DNA of 64,000 nucleotides from Roseiarcus sp963774195 (GTDB lineage: Bacteria > Pseudomonadota > Alphaproteobacteria > Rhizobiales > Beijerinckiaceae): the NCBI GenBank assembly GCA_963774195.1, contig CAVZDY010000001.1:1798001-1862000 (forward strand), written 5' to 3'. The position numbers were made by a program, and so were the translations under genes. The notes beneath the pieces were generated by a model, which worked only from the letters and a program-made list of their open reading frames with translations, made no database searches and was not told the origin of the DNA. Numbering within the stretch: position 1 is the first letter of the stretch; every line of letters begins with the position of its first letter. Below are positions 27,385 to 36,573 of this stretch, in pieces.

Positions 27385-28720
27385 TTGAGTCAGTTACAGC
27401 TGCCCGGACCTTACCAAGGGCTCGGCAAAGGATATTTGCTGCACGCCCATCGAGTGGGCGTTGTGATTCGGCGCCGCCTTGCGACGACGATCGGCGCTGT
27501 CGGGCTCGGACTCGTCGCCCTGCTGTTCGCTCAAAACGCAGACGAGGCGCAACGGGCTTTCGCCTGGGCCGTGAGCCGGGCGCCGCTCGCGCCGCTCGTC
27601 GTCACCCCCGCAGCGTTCGCCCTGATCGTCTTCATAACGCGCCGCTTCGTTCCCGACGCGCGTGGTTCGGGAATCCCGCAGGTCATCGCCGGCGCATATA
27701 ACTCAGGGACCGCAGGGGCTTCGTTGACCTCGCTGCGGACGGCGGGTTTCAAATACATTCTCACGCTCTGCGTCCTGCTCGTTGGCGGATCGGCCGGACG
27801 CGAGGGGCCGACGGTGCAGATCAGCGCCGCGATCATGAAGGCGATGCACCGATGGTTCCGCATTGAGTTGACATCCGCCGTCGTCATCGCCGGTGGCGCG
27901 GCGGGCGTCTCCGCCGCCTTCAACACCCCGCTTGCAGGCGTCGCTTTCGCGATCGAGGAACTCGCGTCCGCCTATGAGCAGCGGCTTGCGGTGCTCGTCA
28001 TGGGCGCCGTGATGATCTCCGGCCTCGTCAGCCTGGGGCTTGCCGGCGACTATCTTTACTTTGGCGCCATGCGCGACATCGTCACGCTGAAGGGCGCGCT
28101 GGTGCTTTGCCCGGTCGCCGGAATCGTCGGCGGCGTGTGCGGCGGTCTCTTCTCGCGTGCGATCCTCGCATTTGGATCAACGAACTGGCGCGTGTTCGCC
28201 GAAATTCGCAAGCGCCCGATCATCTGGGCGACCTTTTGCGGCGTCCTCATCGCCGTCGTCGGCGTCGCCAGCTCGGGAAAGACCTGGGGCACCGGCTATG
28301 ACGCGGCCCGCACCATCATCGAGGGACATGGGCAGCCGCTATGGTTCGGCCCAGCAAAGTTGTTCGTCACGTTGCTGACCACGCTCAGTGGCGCGCCCGG
28401 CGGAAATCTTTGCGCCTTCGCTTTCGGCCGGCGCTGGAATCGGCGCTGTCCTGGCGACATGGTTCCCCGCGCAACCGGTCGGAGCCGTGGTTCTCCTCGG
28501 CATGATCGGCTACTTCGTCGGCGTCATCCGGTCGCCTTTGACCGCGGTGCTCATCATCGCCGAAATGACGGACAGCCGCGCCATGATTCTGCCGCTGGTC
28601 GCCACAGCGATCATCGCCGACGGCGTGTCGGCGCTGGTATGCCGTGAGCGGCTCTATCACGGGCTCGCCAAGGCGTTTCGGGGCGCGAGCGAATCTCAAT
28701 CGCGGTCCGGCCGGGCTTGA
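27385..28720 (+). pseudogene. ClC-family chloride channel/transporter, frameshifted
   Basis: A ClC homologue of about 445 residues if one extra base is removed. Start is a TTG at 27385. The first frame has the family motifs ARGSGIPQV (GSGIP), GREGPTVQ with the gating Glu140, and FAIEELASAY carrying the internal proton-path glutamate, so the protein was probably a Cl/H antiporter. The run GGAAATC at 28402-28408 has one A more than expected: removing it gives GGIFAPSLSAGAGIGAVLATW from the second frame, the conserved third motif, and the frame then stays open to 28720. As sequenced, the last 100 residues are wrong. About 10 helices. Confidence 0.85.
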
Positions 28721-28864
28721 ATGCGCGCGGAAGTGGGATCCTCGCTGAACCGCCTCAGCGCAAGGCTCATGACAAGGAAATCAGCTGGGGATTTGAACCA
28801 GTCTGTTAACCTCTCGGCAACCTTCGCCGCCCTAGCTTTTGCGCTCGCTAAAGAGAGGCTCAAC

Positions 28865-29137
28865 ATGACTGACACGGCGGTTGGAATTCCAGGTGAGCGC
28901 ATTCTGTCCTTCATCGAGCGCATTGAACAGATCGAGGAAGAACTCAAGGCGCTGAATGAGGGCAAGAAAGAGGTCTTCTCCGAGGCCAAGGGAGAGGGTT
29001 ACGACGTAAAAGTGCTGAAAGAAATCCTGCGCCTGCGAAAGCAAGACAAAGACGAGCGTGACGAACAGGAATCTCTGCTCGACCTCTATCTTCGTGCTAT
29101 CCAAGAAGCGGAGTCCGCTCCGGCCAAAGCGGCATAA
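28865..29137 (+). CDS. gapR: GapR family nucleoid-associated protein (DUF2312)
   Basis: A 90-residue protein from the ATG at 28865, with GAGAGG upstream; the frame extends to 28721 but that part is not family-like. The sequence is a long helix pair with the family core ERILSFIERIEQIEEELKA, KEVFSEAKGEGYDVKVLKE and ILRLRKQDKDERDEQESLLDLYLRAI. In Caulobacter GapR binds overtwisted AT-rich DNA ahead of replication and transcription and is essential or nearly so. Length and motifs are normal. Confidence 0.92.
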   Translation: MTDTAVGIPGERILSFIERIEQIEEELKALNEGKKEVFSEAKGEGYDVKVLKEILRLRKQDKDERDEQESLLDLYLRAIQEAESAPAKAA

Positions 29138-29160
29138 AACGGCTGATTGACGCGGCGCTG

Positions 29161-29279
29161 CTGTCACCCCCGCGAAAAGCGCTACGGCATGCACACATCG
29201 GTCCGTCGCCGTCACGCCCGGACTTGATCCGGGCGCCCAGGTGGCGCTCCTGAATGCCCGCTTTTCGCGGGCATGACAG
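29161..29279. repeat. Dispersed palindromic repeat, family A, copy 2
   Basis: Two mirrored arms: CTGTCACCCCCGCGAAAAGC on the left and GCCCGCTTTTCGCGGGCATG then ACAG on the right, with an internal short palindrome GCCCGGACTTGATCCGGGC. Arms match the elements at 8466 and 54814. It lies between gapR and the SBP gene and may double as a bidirectional transcription terminator. Confidence 0.75.
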
Positions 29280-29285
29280 CCAGCG

Positions 29286-30416
29286 CTACTCCGTGGCGAT
29301 CACGACGACGCGGCCTTCGTGCAGCCCCAGAATCTGCAGCGGCGTGTGCGCGTGATTATGATCGTCGGGCGCATAGCTTCCACCGAGCAGTGAGGGCATG
29401 GTGGTGGTCTTCAACGCTTTCTGGATGGCGGCGGGTTGGTCGCTCCCTGCGCGCTGAATGGCGTCCGCCACCATTAGGGTCGCCTCGTAGACGAAAAACG
29501 AGCGCTGTGTCGGCTCCAATCCGTAACGCGAGCGGTACGCCGCGACAAAATCCTGAACGCCCGGTTTGTCCAATGCCGGCGTGAAGACGGCAATTCCCGT
29601 CAGTTCGGAGAGGCCGCCTGCGTCGCGGAACTGCGGCGAGACCGCGCCGAGCGCGGCCGGAAAGTCGATGCGGCCGGTCACGGGTATCTTCCAGCCGGAG
29701 GCCTCGTACGCGCGAAAGAACCCGGCGGTGGATGGACCGAGGATCGTCACGAGTTCGTCGGGCGCGGCGGCCTTCGCCCTATCCAGCGGCGCGGCGAAGT
29801 CCATCGCCCCTTGCGGCAACGTTTCCTGGCCGGTGATGCGCAGTCCCGCGTCCTGCGCCGCCTTCGATATCGCCACGACGTTGGCCTGTTGGAAGCTGCC
29901 GGAATCGGCGATGATTGCGACAGACTTCACCTTGTGCGACGACAGCCAGCGCACCAGGCCGCGCGCGATGTCCACCTCGGACGGAATGGTCTTGAAGGCG
30001 TAGTCGTCGCCCCCGACGCCCGAGGCGTCGACGAAATCCTGGCCCGCCGAGGTGGCGATCACCAACGGGACCTTCGCTTCCGCCGCGATCGGCATGATGG
30101 CGTGCGTGACTGGGGTGCAGAGGGCGCCAATCAGGACGGGAACGTGCTCCTGCTCGATCAATCGCCGCGTCGCGGGCACGCCGATTTCGGGTTTGCACGC
30201 ATTGTCGGCATAGTACGCCTCGACCGGCCTTCCCAGCACGCCGCCGGCCTGGTTGATGTGGTCCAGCGCCAGTTGCGCGCCATATTGCTCGGACTGCCCC
30301 CGGTCGGCCAACGGACCGCTGAGAATGGTGGTGATGCCGATCCGCACCGGTTCGGCGGCGTGCGCCGCCGCAACGCTAAAAAGCCCAGCAAGGACGAAGG
30401 CTGCGCGGCGCATCAT
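29286..30416 (-). CDS. Orphan ABC-type substrate-binding protein
   Basis: A 376-residue protein from the ATG at 30416 with AGGAG 6 bases upstream. A signal peptide covers residues 1-21 (FVLAGLFSVAAAHAA). The mature part is Peripla_BP_6: VRIGITTILSGPLADRGQSEQY, LALDHINQAGGVLGRPVEAYYADNAC, VLIGALCTPVTHAIMPIAAEA and LVIATSAGQDFVD. No permease or ATPase gene is nearby, so it probably serves a distant transporter or acts as a sensor. It is divergent from another SBP gene 231 bases away. Confidence 0.83.
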   Translation of the reverse strand: MMRRAAFVLAGLFSVAAAHAAEPVRIGITTILSGPLADRGQSEQYGAQLALDHINQAGGVLGRPVEAYYADNACKPEIGVPATRRLIEQEHVPVLIGALCTPVTHAIMPIAAEAKVPLVIATSAGQDFVDASGVGGDDYAFKTIPSEVDIARGLVRWLSSHKVKSVAIIADSGSFQQANVVAISKAAQDAGLRITGQETLPQGAMDFAAPLDRAKAAAPDELVTILGPSTAGFFRAYEASGWKIPVTGRIDFPAALGAVSPQFRDAGGLSELTGIAVFTPALDKPGVQDFVAAYRSRYGLEPTQRSFFVYEATLMVADAIQRAGSDQPAAIQKALKTTTMPSLLGGSYAPDDHNHAHTPLQILGLHEGRVVVIATE

Positions 30417-30647
30417 GGCGACTCCTGTACGAGGCCTGGGACGCACTATAGTCAAGATCGTACGGATGCGCGCGGGTATTTCGATCACGACTCCTTGCGG
30501 CGTCGGTAGGGGCAATTTCATGGACAAATCCCTAGAGTGTCAATGATCACAGAAACGTGGCTATGGCCGGCGCATCGCTTGGCAGGCGAAATTAATCACG
30601 CGTAAAGTATGTGGGTCTAGCGTGGCGACGCTTATCGGGAGGTCGCC

Positions 30648-31874
30648 ATGCTGTCGGTCCATTTCGACTGGGCGCCGAGCCACTTTTTCGCCGCGCGTCT
30701 GTCTTTCCGCGGGCTGCTCCGCCTGTGCGTCGCGACCGGGATCGGGGTCGGCCTCATGTCGGCGGCGGCCGCCGCGGCGGAGCCCGGAGTCAGCGGCGAC
30801 AAGATCGTGTTTGGCCAAGCCGCCGCGCTCGCAGGGCCCGCTGGGGCGCTCGGTCAGGACATGAGAACGGGCATACTGGCCGCTTTCGCCGAAGCGAACG
30901 GAACCGGCGGGGTCGGCGGCCGCAAGCTCGAGCTTGTCTCGCGCGATGACGGCTACGAGCCGACGCAATCGGTCGAAGCGACGAAGGCGCTCATCAACGA
31001 CAACAGGGTGTTCGCCTTGCTTGGCGCGGTCGGAACCCCGACGGCGCTGGCCACGGAGCCGATCGCGGCGGAAAACGCCATTCCCTTCATTGGGCCTCTG
31101 ACCGGAGCCGAGTTTCTTCGCGGCTCCGATAAGTCCGCGGTCGTGAATGTCCGAGCGTCCTACTTCCAGGAAACCGAGGCTTTGGTCGAGCGGCTGACCA
31201 AGGACAGGGGCGTCAGCCGCATCGCGATTCTCTACCAGAACGACGCCTTCGGGCACGCTGGGCTCACCGGCGTGCAGCGCGCGCTCGACAAGCGCGGGAT
31301 GAAACTCGTTTCCGAGGGCGCGTTCGAGCGCAATACGACCGCTGTCAAAATGGCGCTGCTCGCGATCCGTAAAGGCAATCCCGAAGCGGTGATCATGATC
31401 GGGCCGTACCAACCGTGCGCGACCTTCATCAAGCTCGCCCGGCAGGTGAGGATGGATGCGATCTTCGCCGCCATATCGTTCGTCGGCAGCAATTCCCTCG
31501 CGAAGGAACTCGGCGCCGACGGGGCCGGCGTGATCGTCTCGCAAGTGGTGCCGCTGCCATGGGACGTCTCCATTCCCGTGGTTGCGCGCTATCAGGCGGC
31601 CTTGAAGTCCATCGATCCCGCCGCCGAGCCCGGCTTCGTCACGCTGGAGGGATATGTCGTCGGACGGCTCGTGGTCGCGGCCCTTGCGAAAACGAACGAC
31701 CCGACGCGTCAAGCCATGCTCGACACGATCCATAGCGGCGAATTCGATTTCGGCGGCGTGAAGCTCGTCTACGCACCTGGAAACAACCAGGGAACGAGCG
31801 CGGTCTTCCTGACCGAAATCCAAGCGGACGGCTCATTCAAGGCGCTCAATTCCTTGCGGAGGATCAGCAATTGA
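30648..31874 (+). CDS. Orphan ABC-type substrate-binding protein coupled to a c-di-GMP receptor
   Basis: A 408-residue protein with a hydrophobic signal region near 22-43 (LLRLCVATGIGVGLMSAAA). The mature part is Peripla_BP_6: IVFGQAAALAGPAGALGQDM, LELVSRDDGYEPTQSVEAT, LLGAVGTPTALAT and a C-terminal LVYAPGNNQGTSAVFL. Its stop TGA overlaps the TTG start of the next gene (a PAS-GGDEF-EAL receptor), so the two are translated together. There is no permease gene. This strongly hints that the protein delivers a ligand signal to the receptor's periplasmic domain rather than to a transporter. Confidence 0.85.
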   Translation: MLSVHFDWAPSHFFAARLSFRGLLRLCVATGIGVGLMSAAAAAAEPGVSGDKIVFGQAAALAGPAGALGQDMRTGILAAFAEANGTGGVGGRKLELVSRDDGYEPTQSVEATKALINDNRVFALLGAVGTPTALATEPIAAENAIPFIGPLTGAEFLRGSDKSAVVNVRASYFQETEALVERLTKDRGVSRIAILYQNDAFGHAGLTGVQRALDKRGMKLVSEGAFERNTTAVKMALLAIRKGNPEAVIMIGPYQPCATFIKLARQVRMDAIFAAISFVGSNSLAKELGADGAGVIVSQVVPLPWDVSIPVVARYQAALKSIDPAAEPGFVTLEGYVVGRLVVAALAKTNDPTRQAMLDTIHSGEFDFGGVKLVYAPGNNQGTSAVFLTEIQADGSFKALNSLRRISN

Positions 31875-34800
31875 CGGGGATCGCGGGCGTCGAGGGCCCG
31901 ACACGCCCGGATGGCGGGCGGGTGCGCTTCGGCATCAAAGGCAAGCTCATTGGCGCCTTTGTGGGAGTCGCCAGCCTGACTCTCGCAGCGAGCGTCGTCG
32001 CCTTCTTCAGCTACGGCCACATAGGCCGGAGCCTACAGCGGATCGAGTCGAAGGGCATTCCGGCCGTCGATCGAGCCTTCACTCTTGCGCGCGAGGCGGC
32101 GGAGCTGTCGGCAATCTCCTCGAGCTTGATCGCGGCGAACAATCAGGCGGCGCTGGCCGCTGCGACGGCGCGGCTGCAGGCCAAGCGCCAGGAAATCGGC
32201 GCGACTCTCGACGCGCTCGGCGCGACCTCCGCGAGCGAGCCCCTGGTCGAGAGCATCAAGCGCCATGTCGACGAGATCGAGACCGACTCGGATCGTCTAT
32301 CGTTGACGATCGGGCGCCGTCTCACGGCGACGGCCGAACGCCAGCGGCTGGCCCGCGGCGCCGTCCAAGCTCACGACGCTCTGATTTCGAAGCTTGCGCC
32401 GATGGTCGATGATGCCGGCTTCGATCTGGCGAGCGGCCTGGAATCCTTCAGCGGGAACGATGATCGATCCGCTCTGGTCCAGTTGCTCACGAAACTGTCG
32501 GAAGTCGATGTTCCCACCTTCCAGGCCCTTACCGACCTTCGCGACGACAGCAACCTCATTGTCGGCGTCCTTACCGAAGTCTCGCTGACGCCGAACGCGG
32601 ATTTGTTGCCGCCGCTGCGCGACCGCTTCACGGCCGGCAGTTACAGCGCGAACAAGATCGCCAAGGGTCTACAGGACAGTGGCGCAACATCTGATCTGAA
32701 GGCGGCGCTCGAGGCGCTGCTGGACTTTGGTCAATCAAGCGACGGCATCTTCAAGGCGCGGGGCGAAGAATTGGCGATGAGCGCGCAAGGCTGGCGCCTT
32801 GCCAGCGCCGCCCAATTGGAAACGGCGGCACTCGCCGTTGAGGTCCAACAGTTCGTCAAGCTGGCGCAGGCGATATCGTCCACGGCGGTGGCGGCGTCGA
32901 AAAGCGCGATCCGGGAAAGTCAGACGGCTCTGCTCGGCTTGATCGGCCTCAGCATCGTCAGCGCGCTAGCGATCGCCTGGCATTTCGTCGCCAATGGACT
33001 GCTGCGGCGTCTCGACGGCCTCAATCGGGCGATGCTGGCCCTTGCGCGCGGCGATCTCGATGTCGCGATCCCTAGCGAAGGCGCGGATGAACTTCACCGG
33101 ATGGCGATGGCGGTCGAAGTCTTCAAGCAGAACGCCATCCGCAAGAAGGAACTGGAAGCGGAGAGGGAGAGGGACCGCGTCGAGGATCTGAAGCGGCGTG
33201 AGGCGTCGTTTCGATTGCTGTTCGAGAGCAACCCGCTGCCGATGTGGGTCCACAACGCCGAGACTCTCGGCTTGCTCTCCGTCAACGATGCGGCGATCGC
33301 CCATTACGGCTATAGTCGCGAAGCGTTTCTGTCGATGTCGGCGATCGATCTCTGTCCGACCGAGGAGCGCGCCGCGTTCATCGAATTCCTCCGCGCGGCC
33401 CCGGGCGCCGGACAGGGACAAACGGAGAAGACCTGGCCGCAATTGACTGCGGACGGGGCCCGGTTCGAGGTCTCGGCCTTCTCGCGTTCGCTCGCCTACG
33501 AGAGCCGAGGGGCCGCCTTGGTCGCCGTCATCGACGTCACCGAGCGCAAGAGGGCCGAGGCCAGCGTCGTCCATATGGCCCATCACGACGCCCTGACTGG
33601 TCTCGCAAATCGCGTTCTGTTCCGGCAGAGGCTCGATGAGGCTCTCGCGCGGATGCGGCGCGAGGATCAGGGTCTTGCCGTCCACTGCCTCGATCTCGAC
33701 CATTTCAAGGGCGTCAACGACACCTTGGGGCACCCTGTGGGCGATGCGCTTCTGCGAGCAGTGTCTGAGCGGCTTATTCAATGCGCGCGCGAGACCGATA
33801 CCGTCTCGCGGTTGGGAGGCGACGAGTTCGCCATCATCCAGGACGCAGTCAAGTCGCCGGAGGAGGCGAGCGCATTCGCGATCCGCCTTCTGGCGGCGGT
33901 GGGCAAACCCTATCGTATCGATGGACACGCGGTCGTCGCGAATGTCAGCGTCGGCATCGCGCTTGCGCCGAATGACGGAGGAGATCCCGATCTCCTGCTA
34001 AAGAACTCCGATATGGCGCTCTACCGCGCCAAGGACGAGGGGCGCGGCGTCTATCGGTTCTTCGAACCGGAAATGGATGCGCGGCTGCAGGCGCGCCGCA
34101 AGCTCGAAGTGGAACTGCGCGCGGCGCTCCAGATCCAGCAGTTCGAACTTCACTATCAGCCGTTGATCGATCTACGATCGGGCGCGGTCCTCGGATTCGA
34201 AGCGCTGGTTCGATGGCGCCATCCCGAGCGGGGGTTAGCCTCTCCGCTCGAGTTCATCCCGCTGGCCGAGGAGATCGGCCTCATTGTTCCCATCGGGGAG
34301 TGGGTGCTGCGCGAAGCCTGCTCGGAGGCCGTCGCTTGGCCTGACGACATCGTCATAGCGGTCAATGTCTCGCCAGCTCAGTTCGCGAGCAAGGATTTCG
34401 TGCCGTCGATCGTCCGGGCTCTTGCGTCGACCGGATTGCCGGCGCGTCGGCTCGAACTCGAGGTGACCGAGTCCATCCTCCTGCAAGACAGCGAAAGCAA
34501 TCTGAGCATCCTGCATCGGTTGCGGGGGCTTGGGGTGCGCGTCGCCATGGACGATTTTGGGACGGGGTATTCGTCCCTCAGCTATCTCAGACGATTCCCC
34601 TTCGACAAGATCAAGCTCGACCGCTCGTTCGTGCGCGACATGACCAGCGACCGCGATTGCGCGGCGATCATCCGGGCCATTTCGGACCTCGCGAGGGGGC
34701 TGCGCATGGCCACCACCGCTGAGGGGGTGGAGACCCAAGAGCAATCGGAGCGATTGCAGGCCGAAGGCTACACCCAGGGCCAGGGATATCTCTTTAGCCG

Positions 34801-34984
34801 CCCGCTACCGCCGCAGGGGGTAAGGGAGTTCTTGCTGGCGCACGGCCAGGTTGCCGACACGGCCCCCTTGCAACGGCTCGCCAACGCGGATTGCGCCTCG
34901 CCTAAGAGAGGCGAGGAGACGGCGCGCGAAGAGGCGAGCGGTCCGTCGCGTGGCGACCGAGCGATCAAACGGGCGTCAGGCTGA
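31871..34984 (+). CDS. Membrane PAS-GGDEF-EAL c-di-GMP enzyme with large periplasmic sensor
   Basis: A 1037-residue protein starting at a TTG (31871) with GGAGG 8 bases upstream. Order: membrane helix near 24-46, about 310 residues of helical periplasmic sensor, second helix near 353-373, HAMP (about 374-425), a PAS domain (about 440-560), GGDEF (about 570-725) with GGDEF intact at 649-653 and the RETD inhibitory site just before it, then EAL with EAL at 777-779 and DDFGTGYSSL further on. Both cyclase and phosphodiesterase sites look complete, so which dominates is unknown. It is translationally coupled to the SBP gene, giving a LuxP/LuxQ-like sensing pair. Confidence 0.9.
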   Translation: MTGIAGVEGPTRPDGGRVRFGIKGKLIGAFVGVASLTLAASVVAFFSYGHIGRSLQRIESKGIPAVDRAFTLAREAAELSAISSSLIAANNQAALAAATARLQAKRQEIGATLDALGATSASEPLVESIKRHVDEIETDSDRLSLTIGRRLTATAERQRLARGAVQAHDALISKLAPMVDDAGFDLASGLESFSGNDDRSALVQLLTKLSEVDVPTFQALTDLRDDSNLIVGVLTEVSLTPNADLLPPLRDRFTAGSYSANKIAKGLQDSGATSDLKAALEALLDFGQSSDGIFKARGEELAMSAQGWRLASAAQLETAALAVEVQQFVKLAQAISSTAVAASKSAIRESQTALLGLIGLSIVSALAIAWHFVANGLLRRLDGLNRAMLALARGDLDVAIPSEGADELHRMAMAVEVFKQNAIRKKELEAERERDRVEDLKRREASFRLLFESNPLPMWVHNAETLGLLSVNDAAIAHYGYSREAFLSMSAIDLCPTEERAAFIEFLRAAPGAGQGQTEKTWPQLTADGARFEVSAFSRSLAYESRGAALVAVIDVTERKRAEASVVHMAHHDALTGLANRVLFRQRLDEALARMRREDQGLAVHCLDLDHFKGVNDTLGHPVGDALLRAVSERLIQCARETDTVSRLGGDEFAIIQDAVKSPEEASAFAIRLLAAVGKPYRIDGHAVVANVSVGIALAPNDGGDPDLLLKNSDMALYRAKDEGRGVYRFFEPEMDARLQARRKLEVELRAALQIQQFELHYQPLIDLRSGAVLGFEALVRWRHPERGLASPLEFIPLAEEIGLIVPIGEWVLREACSEAVAWPDDIVIAVNVSPAQFASKDFVPSIVRALASTGLPARRLELEVTESILLQDSESNLSILHRLRGLGVRVAMDDFGTGYSSLSYLRRFPFDKIKLDRSFVRDMTSDRDCAAIIRAISDLARGLRMATTAEGVETQEQSERLQAEGYTQGQGYLFSRPLPPQGVREFLLAHGQVADTAPLQRLANADCASPKRGEETAREEASGPSRGDRAIKRASG

Positions 34985-35068
34985 CGGCGCTAGCCTATCG
35001 CCTTGCGACCGATCTGGGCTATCAATGCCCGCATCTTCGCCGATCTCATCTTGTCCCAGGAACTCCGC

Positions 35069-35899
35069 ATGACTTCACAACCCATCATCGCCTTCAGCGA
35101 CGGCCGCTCAATCCCGCAGGTTGGCCTCGGCGTCTGGCAAACCCCAGACGATGTCGCTGTGACCGTGGTCAAGGCGGCGCTCGAGACCGGCTATCGCCAC
35201 ATCGACACCGCCGCCGCCTATGGAAACGAAGAGGGCGTGGGCGCGGGCATCCGCGCGGCCGGCCTTGCGCGTGAGGAGATCTTCGTCACGACCAAGGTCT
35301 GGAACGCCGATCATGGTTTCGACCAGACGCTGAAGGCCGCCGAGGCAAGCCTCAAGCGTCTCCGCCTCGATTATGTCGACCTCTATCTGATCCACTGGCC
35401 GGCGCCCCGCAAAGGCCTCTTCGTCGACACTTGGCGGGCGCTCATCCAACTCAAGGAAGCCGGCCGCGTCCGCTCCATCGGCGTGTCGAACTTCGCGGTC
35501 GAACATCTCGACCGGATCATCGGCGAGACCGGCGTAACGCCCGTTCTCAACCAGATCGAGCTGCATCCGCGCTTCCAGCAGGAGGCGCTGCGCGATGCGC
35601 ACGCGGCGCGCGGCATCGCCACGGAGTCGTGGAGCCCACTCGGTCAAGGCAGGCTGCTGGCGGATCCGGCGATCGCCGCCATCGCGGCCAAACATGGCCG
35701 CACCCCGGCTCAGGTCATCATCCGGTGGCACATCGACAGTGGCCTTATCGTCATTCCGAAATCGGTGACGCCTTCGCGCATCGTCGAGAATTTCGATGTC
35801 TTTGGCTTCACCCTCGACTCCGGCGATCTGGCGGCGATCGCCAGGCTCGACGCCGCCGACGGCCGGATCGGCCCCGACCCGATGACGGCGGCTTTTTGA
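35069..35899 (+). CDS. Aldo/keto reductase
   Basis: A 276-residue NADPH-dependent reductase from the ATG at 35069 (AGGA 8 bases upstream); an earlier in-frame ATG at 35003 has no ribosome site. The catalytic tetrad of the AKR family is present: Asp46, Tyr51, Lys76 and His109, within GYRHIDTAAAYGNEEGVG and the YVDLYLIHWP segment. The IPKSVTPSRIVENFDVFGF segment binds the cofactor. It resembles the DkgA/DkgB group that reduces 2,5-diketogluconate and methylglyoxal. It stands alone after a c-di-GMP receptor. Confidence 0.9.
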   Translation: MTSQPIIAFSDGRSIPQVGLGVWQTPDDVAVTVVKAALETGYRHIDTAAAYGNEEGVGAGIRAAGLAREEIFVTTKVWNADHGFDQTLKAAEASLKRLRLDYVDLYLIHWPAPRKGLFVDTWRALIQLKEAGRVRSIGVSNFAVEHLDRIIGETGVTPVLNQIELHPRFQQEALRDAHAARGIATESWSPLGQGRLLADPAIAAIAAKHGRTPAQVIIRWHIDSGLIVIPKSVTPSRIVENFDVFGFTLDSGDLAAIARLDAADGRIGPDPMTAAF

Positions 35900-35919
35900 C
35901 GCTAGGGGCGGGCGGCTTA

Positions 35920-35946
35920 CCCGGCTTCAGACGCCGGGACGAGTTT
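35920..35946 (+). terminator. Weak terminator-like hairpin after the aldo/keto reductase
   Basis: CCCGGC (35920-35925) and GCCGGG (35933-35938) form a 6-base stem with a 7-base loop, followed by a short T4 at 35943. Weak; offered as a possible intrinsic terminator only. Confidence 0.35.
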
Positions 35947-36023
35947 TAGTCGCCGCCGCCTCGCCCTCGTCACGAAGCGGCGCCAGATTGACCTCCCGGT
36001 CTCGAAAGGGAGGTTTCGCCCCG

Positions 36024-36560
36024 ATGCAAGCAAGGTTATCGCGCGCCCTGACAGCCTGCTGTCTCATTGCCGCAGCCGTAGCGACGCCGCGCGGAGCCTT
36101 TGCGCAGACCACGGCTCCCAGCAGCCCGTCACCAGCAGCGACCGCTCCTGAGGTGAGTAAATCGAGCGTCACGTCCGCGACGCCCGCGCTGGTCGTCAAC
36201 GGGAGCGCCGCGGAGACGCTTCTCGCCAAACCGGTCGAAAGCGAAAAGGGCGAGGACTTGGGTCGTATCGTCGACGTCATCGCCGACCGCGACGGTAAGG
36301 TGCTAGCCGCCATCATCGATTTTGGCGGGTTTCTCGGCGTTGGCACGCGGAAGATCGCGGTCGATTGGCGCGCACTGCATTTTCCGGCGGACGGCCATAT
36401 GGACAAGCTCATCACCGATTTGTCTAAAGATCAGTTGCAAACCGCGCCGGTCTATAAGCCCGGTGAACCGGTCGTCATCATTCAGGCGAAAGCCGCGCCG
36501 ACTCCAGCTTCAACGGCTCCAACCGCGCCGGCGCAGACGGCGCCCGCCTCCAAGCCCTGA
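36024..36560 (+). CDS. Exported PRC-barrel domain protein
   Basis: A 178-residue protein from the ATG at 36024, with GGGAGG upstream. A Sec signal peptide covers about residues 1-28 (ending PRGAFAQ). After a Pro/Ser-rich linker, residues 60-145 form a PRC-barrel (LLAKPVESEKGEDLGRIVDV then DRDGKVLAAIIDFGGFLGVG), and the tail is again Pro/Ala/Thr-rich and probably disordered. PRC-barrel proteins in rhizobia are often envelope-associated; the role here is unknown. It lies just before the MFS gene, possibly in one transcript. Confidence 0.75.
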   Translation: MQARLSRALTACCLIAAAVATPRGAFAQTTAPSSPSPAATAPEVSKSSVTSATPALVVNGSAAETLLAKPVESEKGEDLGRIVDVIADRDGKVLAAIIDFGGFLGVGTRKIAVDWRALHFPADGHMDKLITDLSKDQLQTAPVYKPGEPVVIIQAKAAPTPASTAPTAPAQTAPASKP

Positions 36561-36573
36561 TGGCGCCCACACA

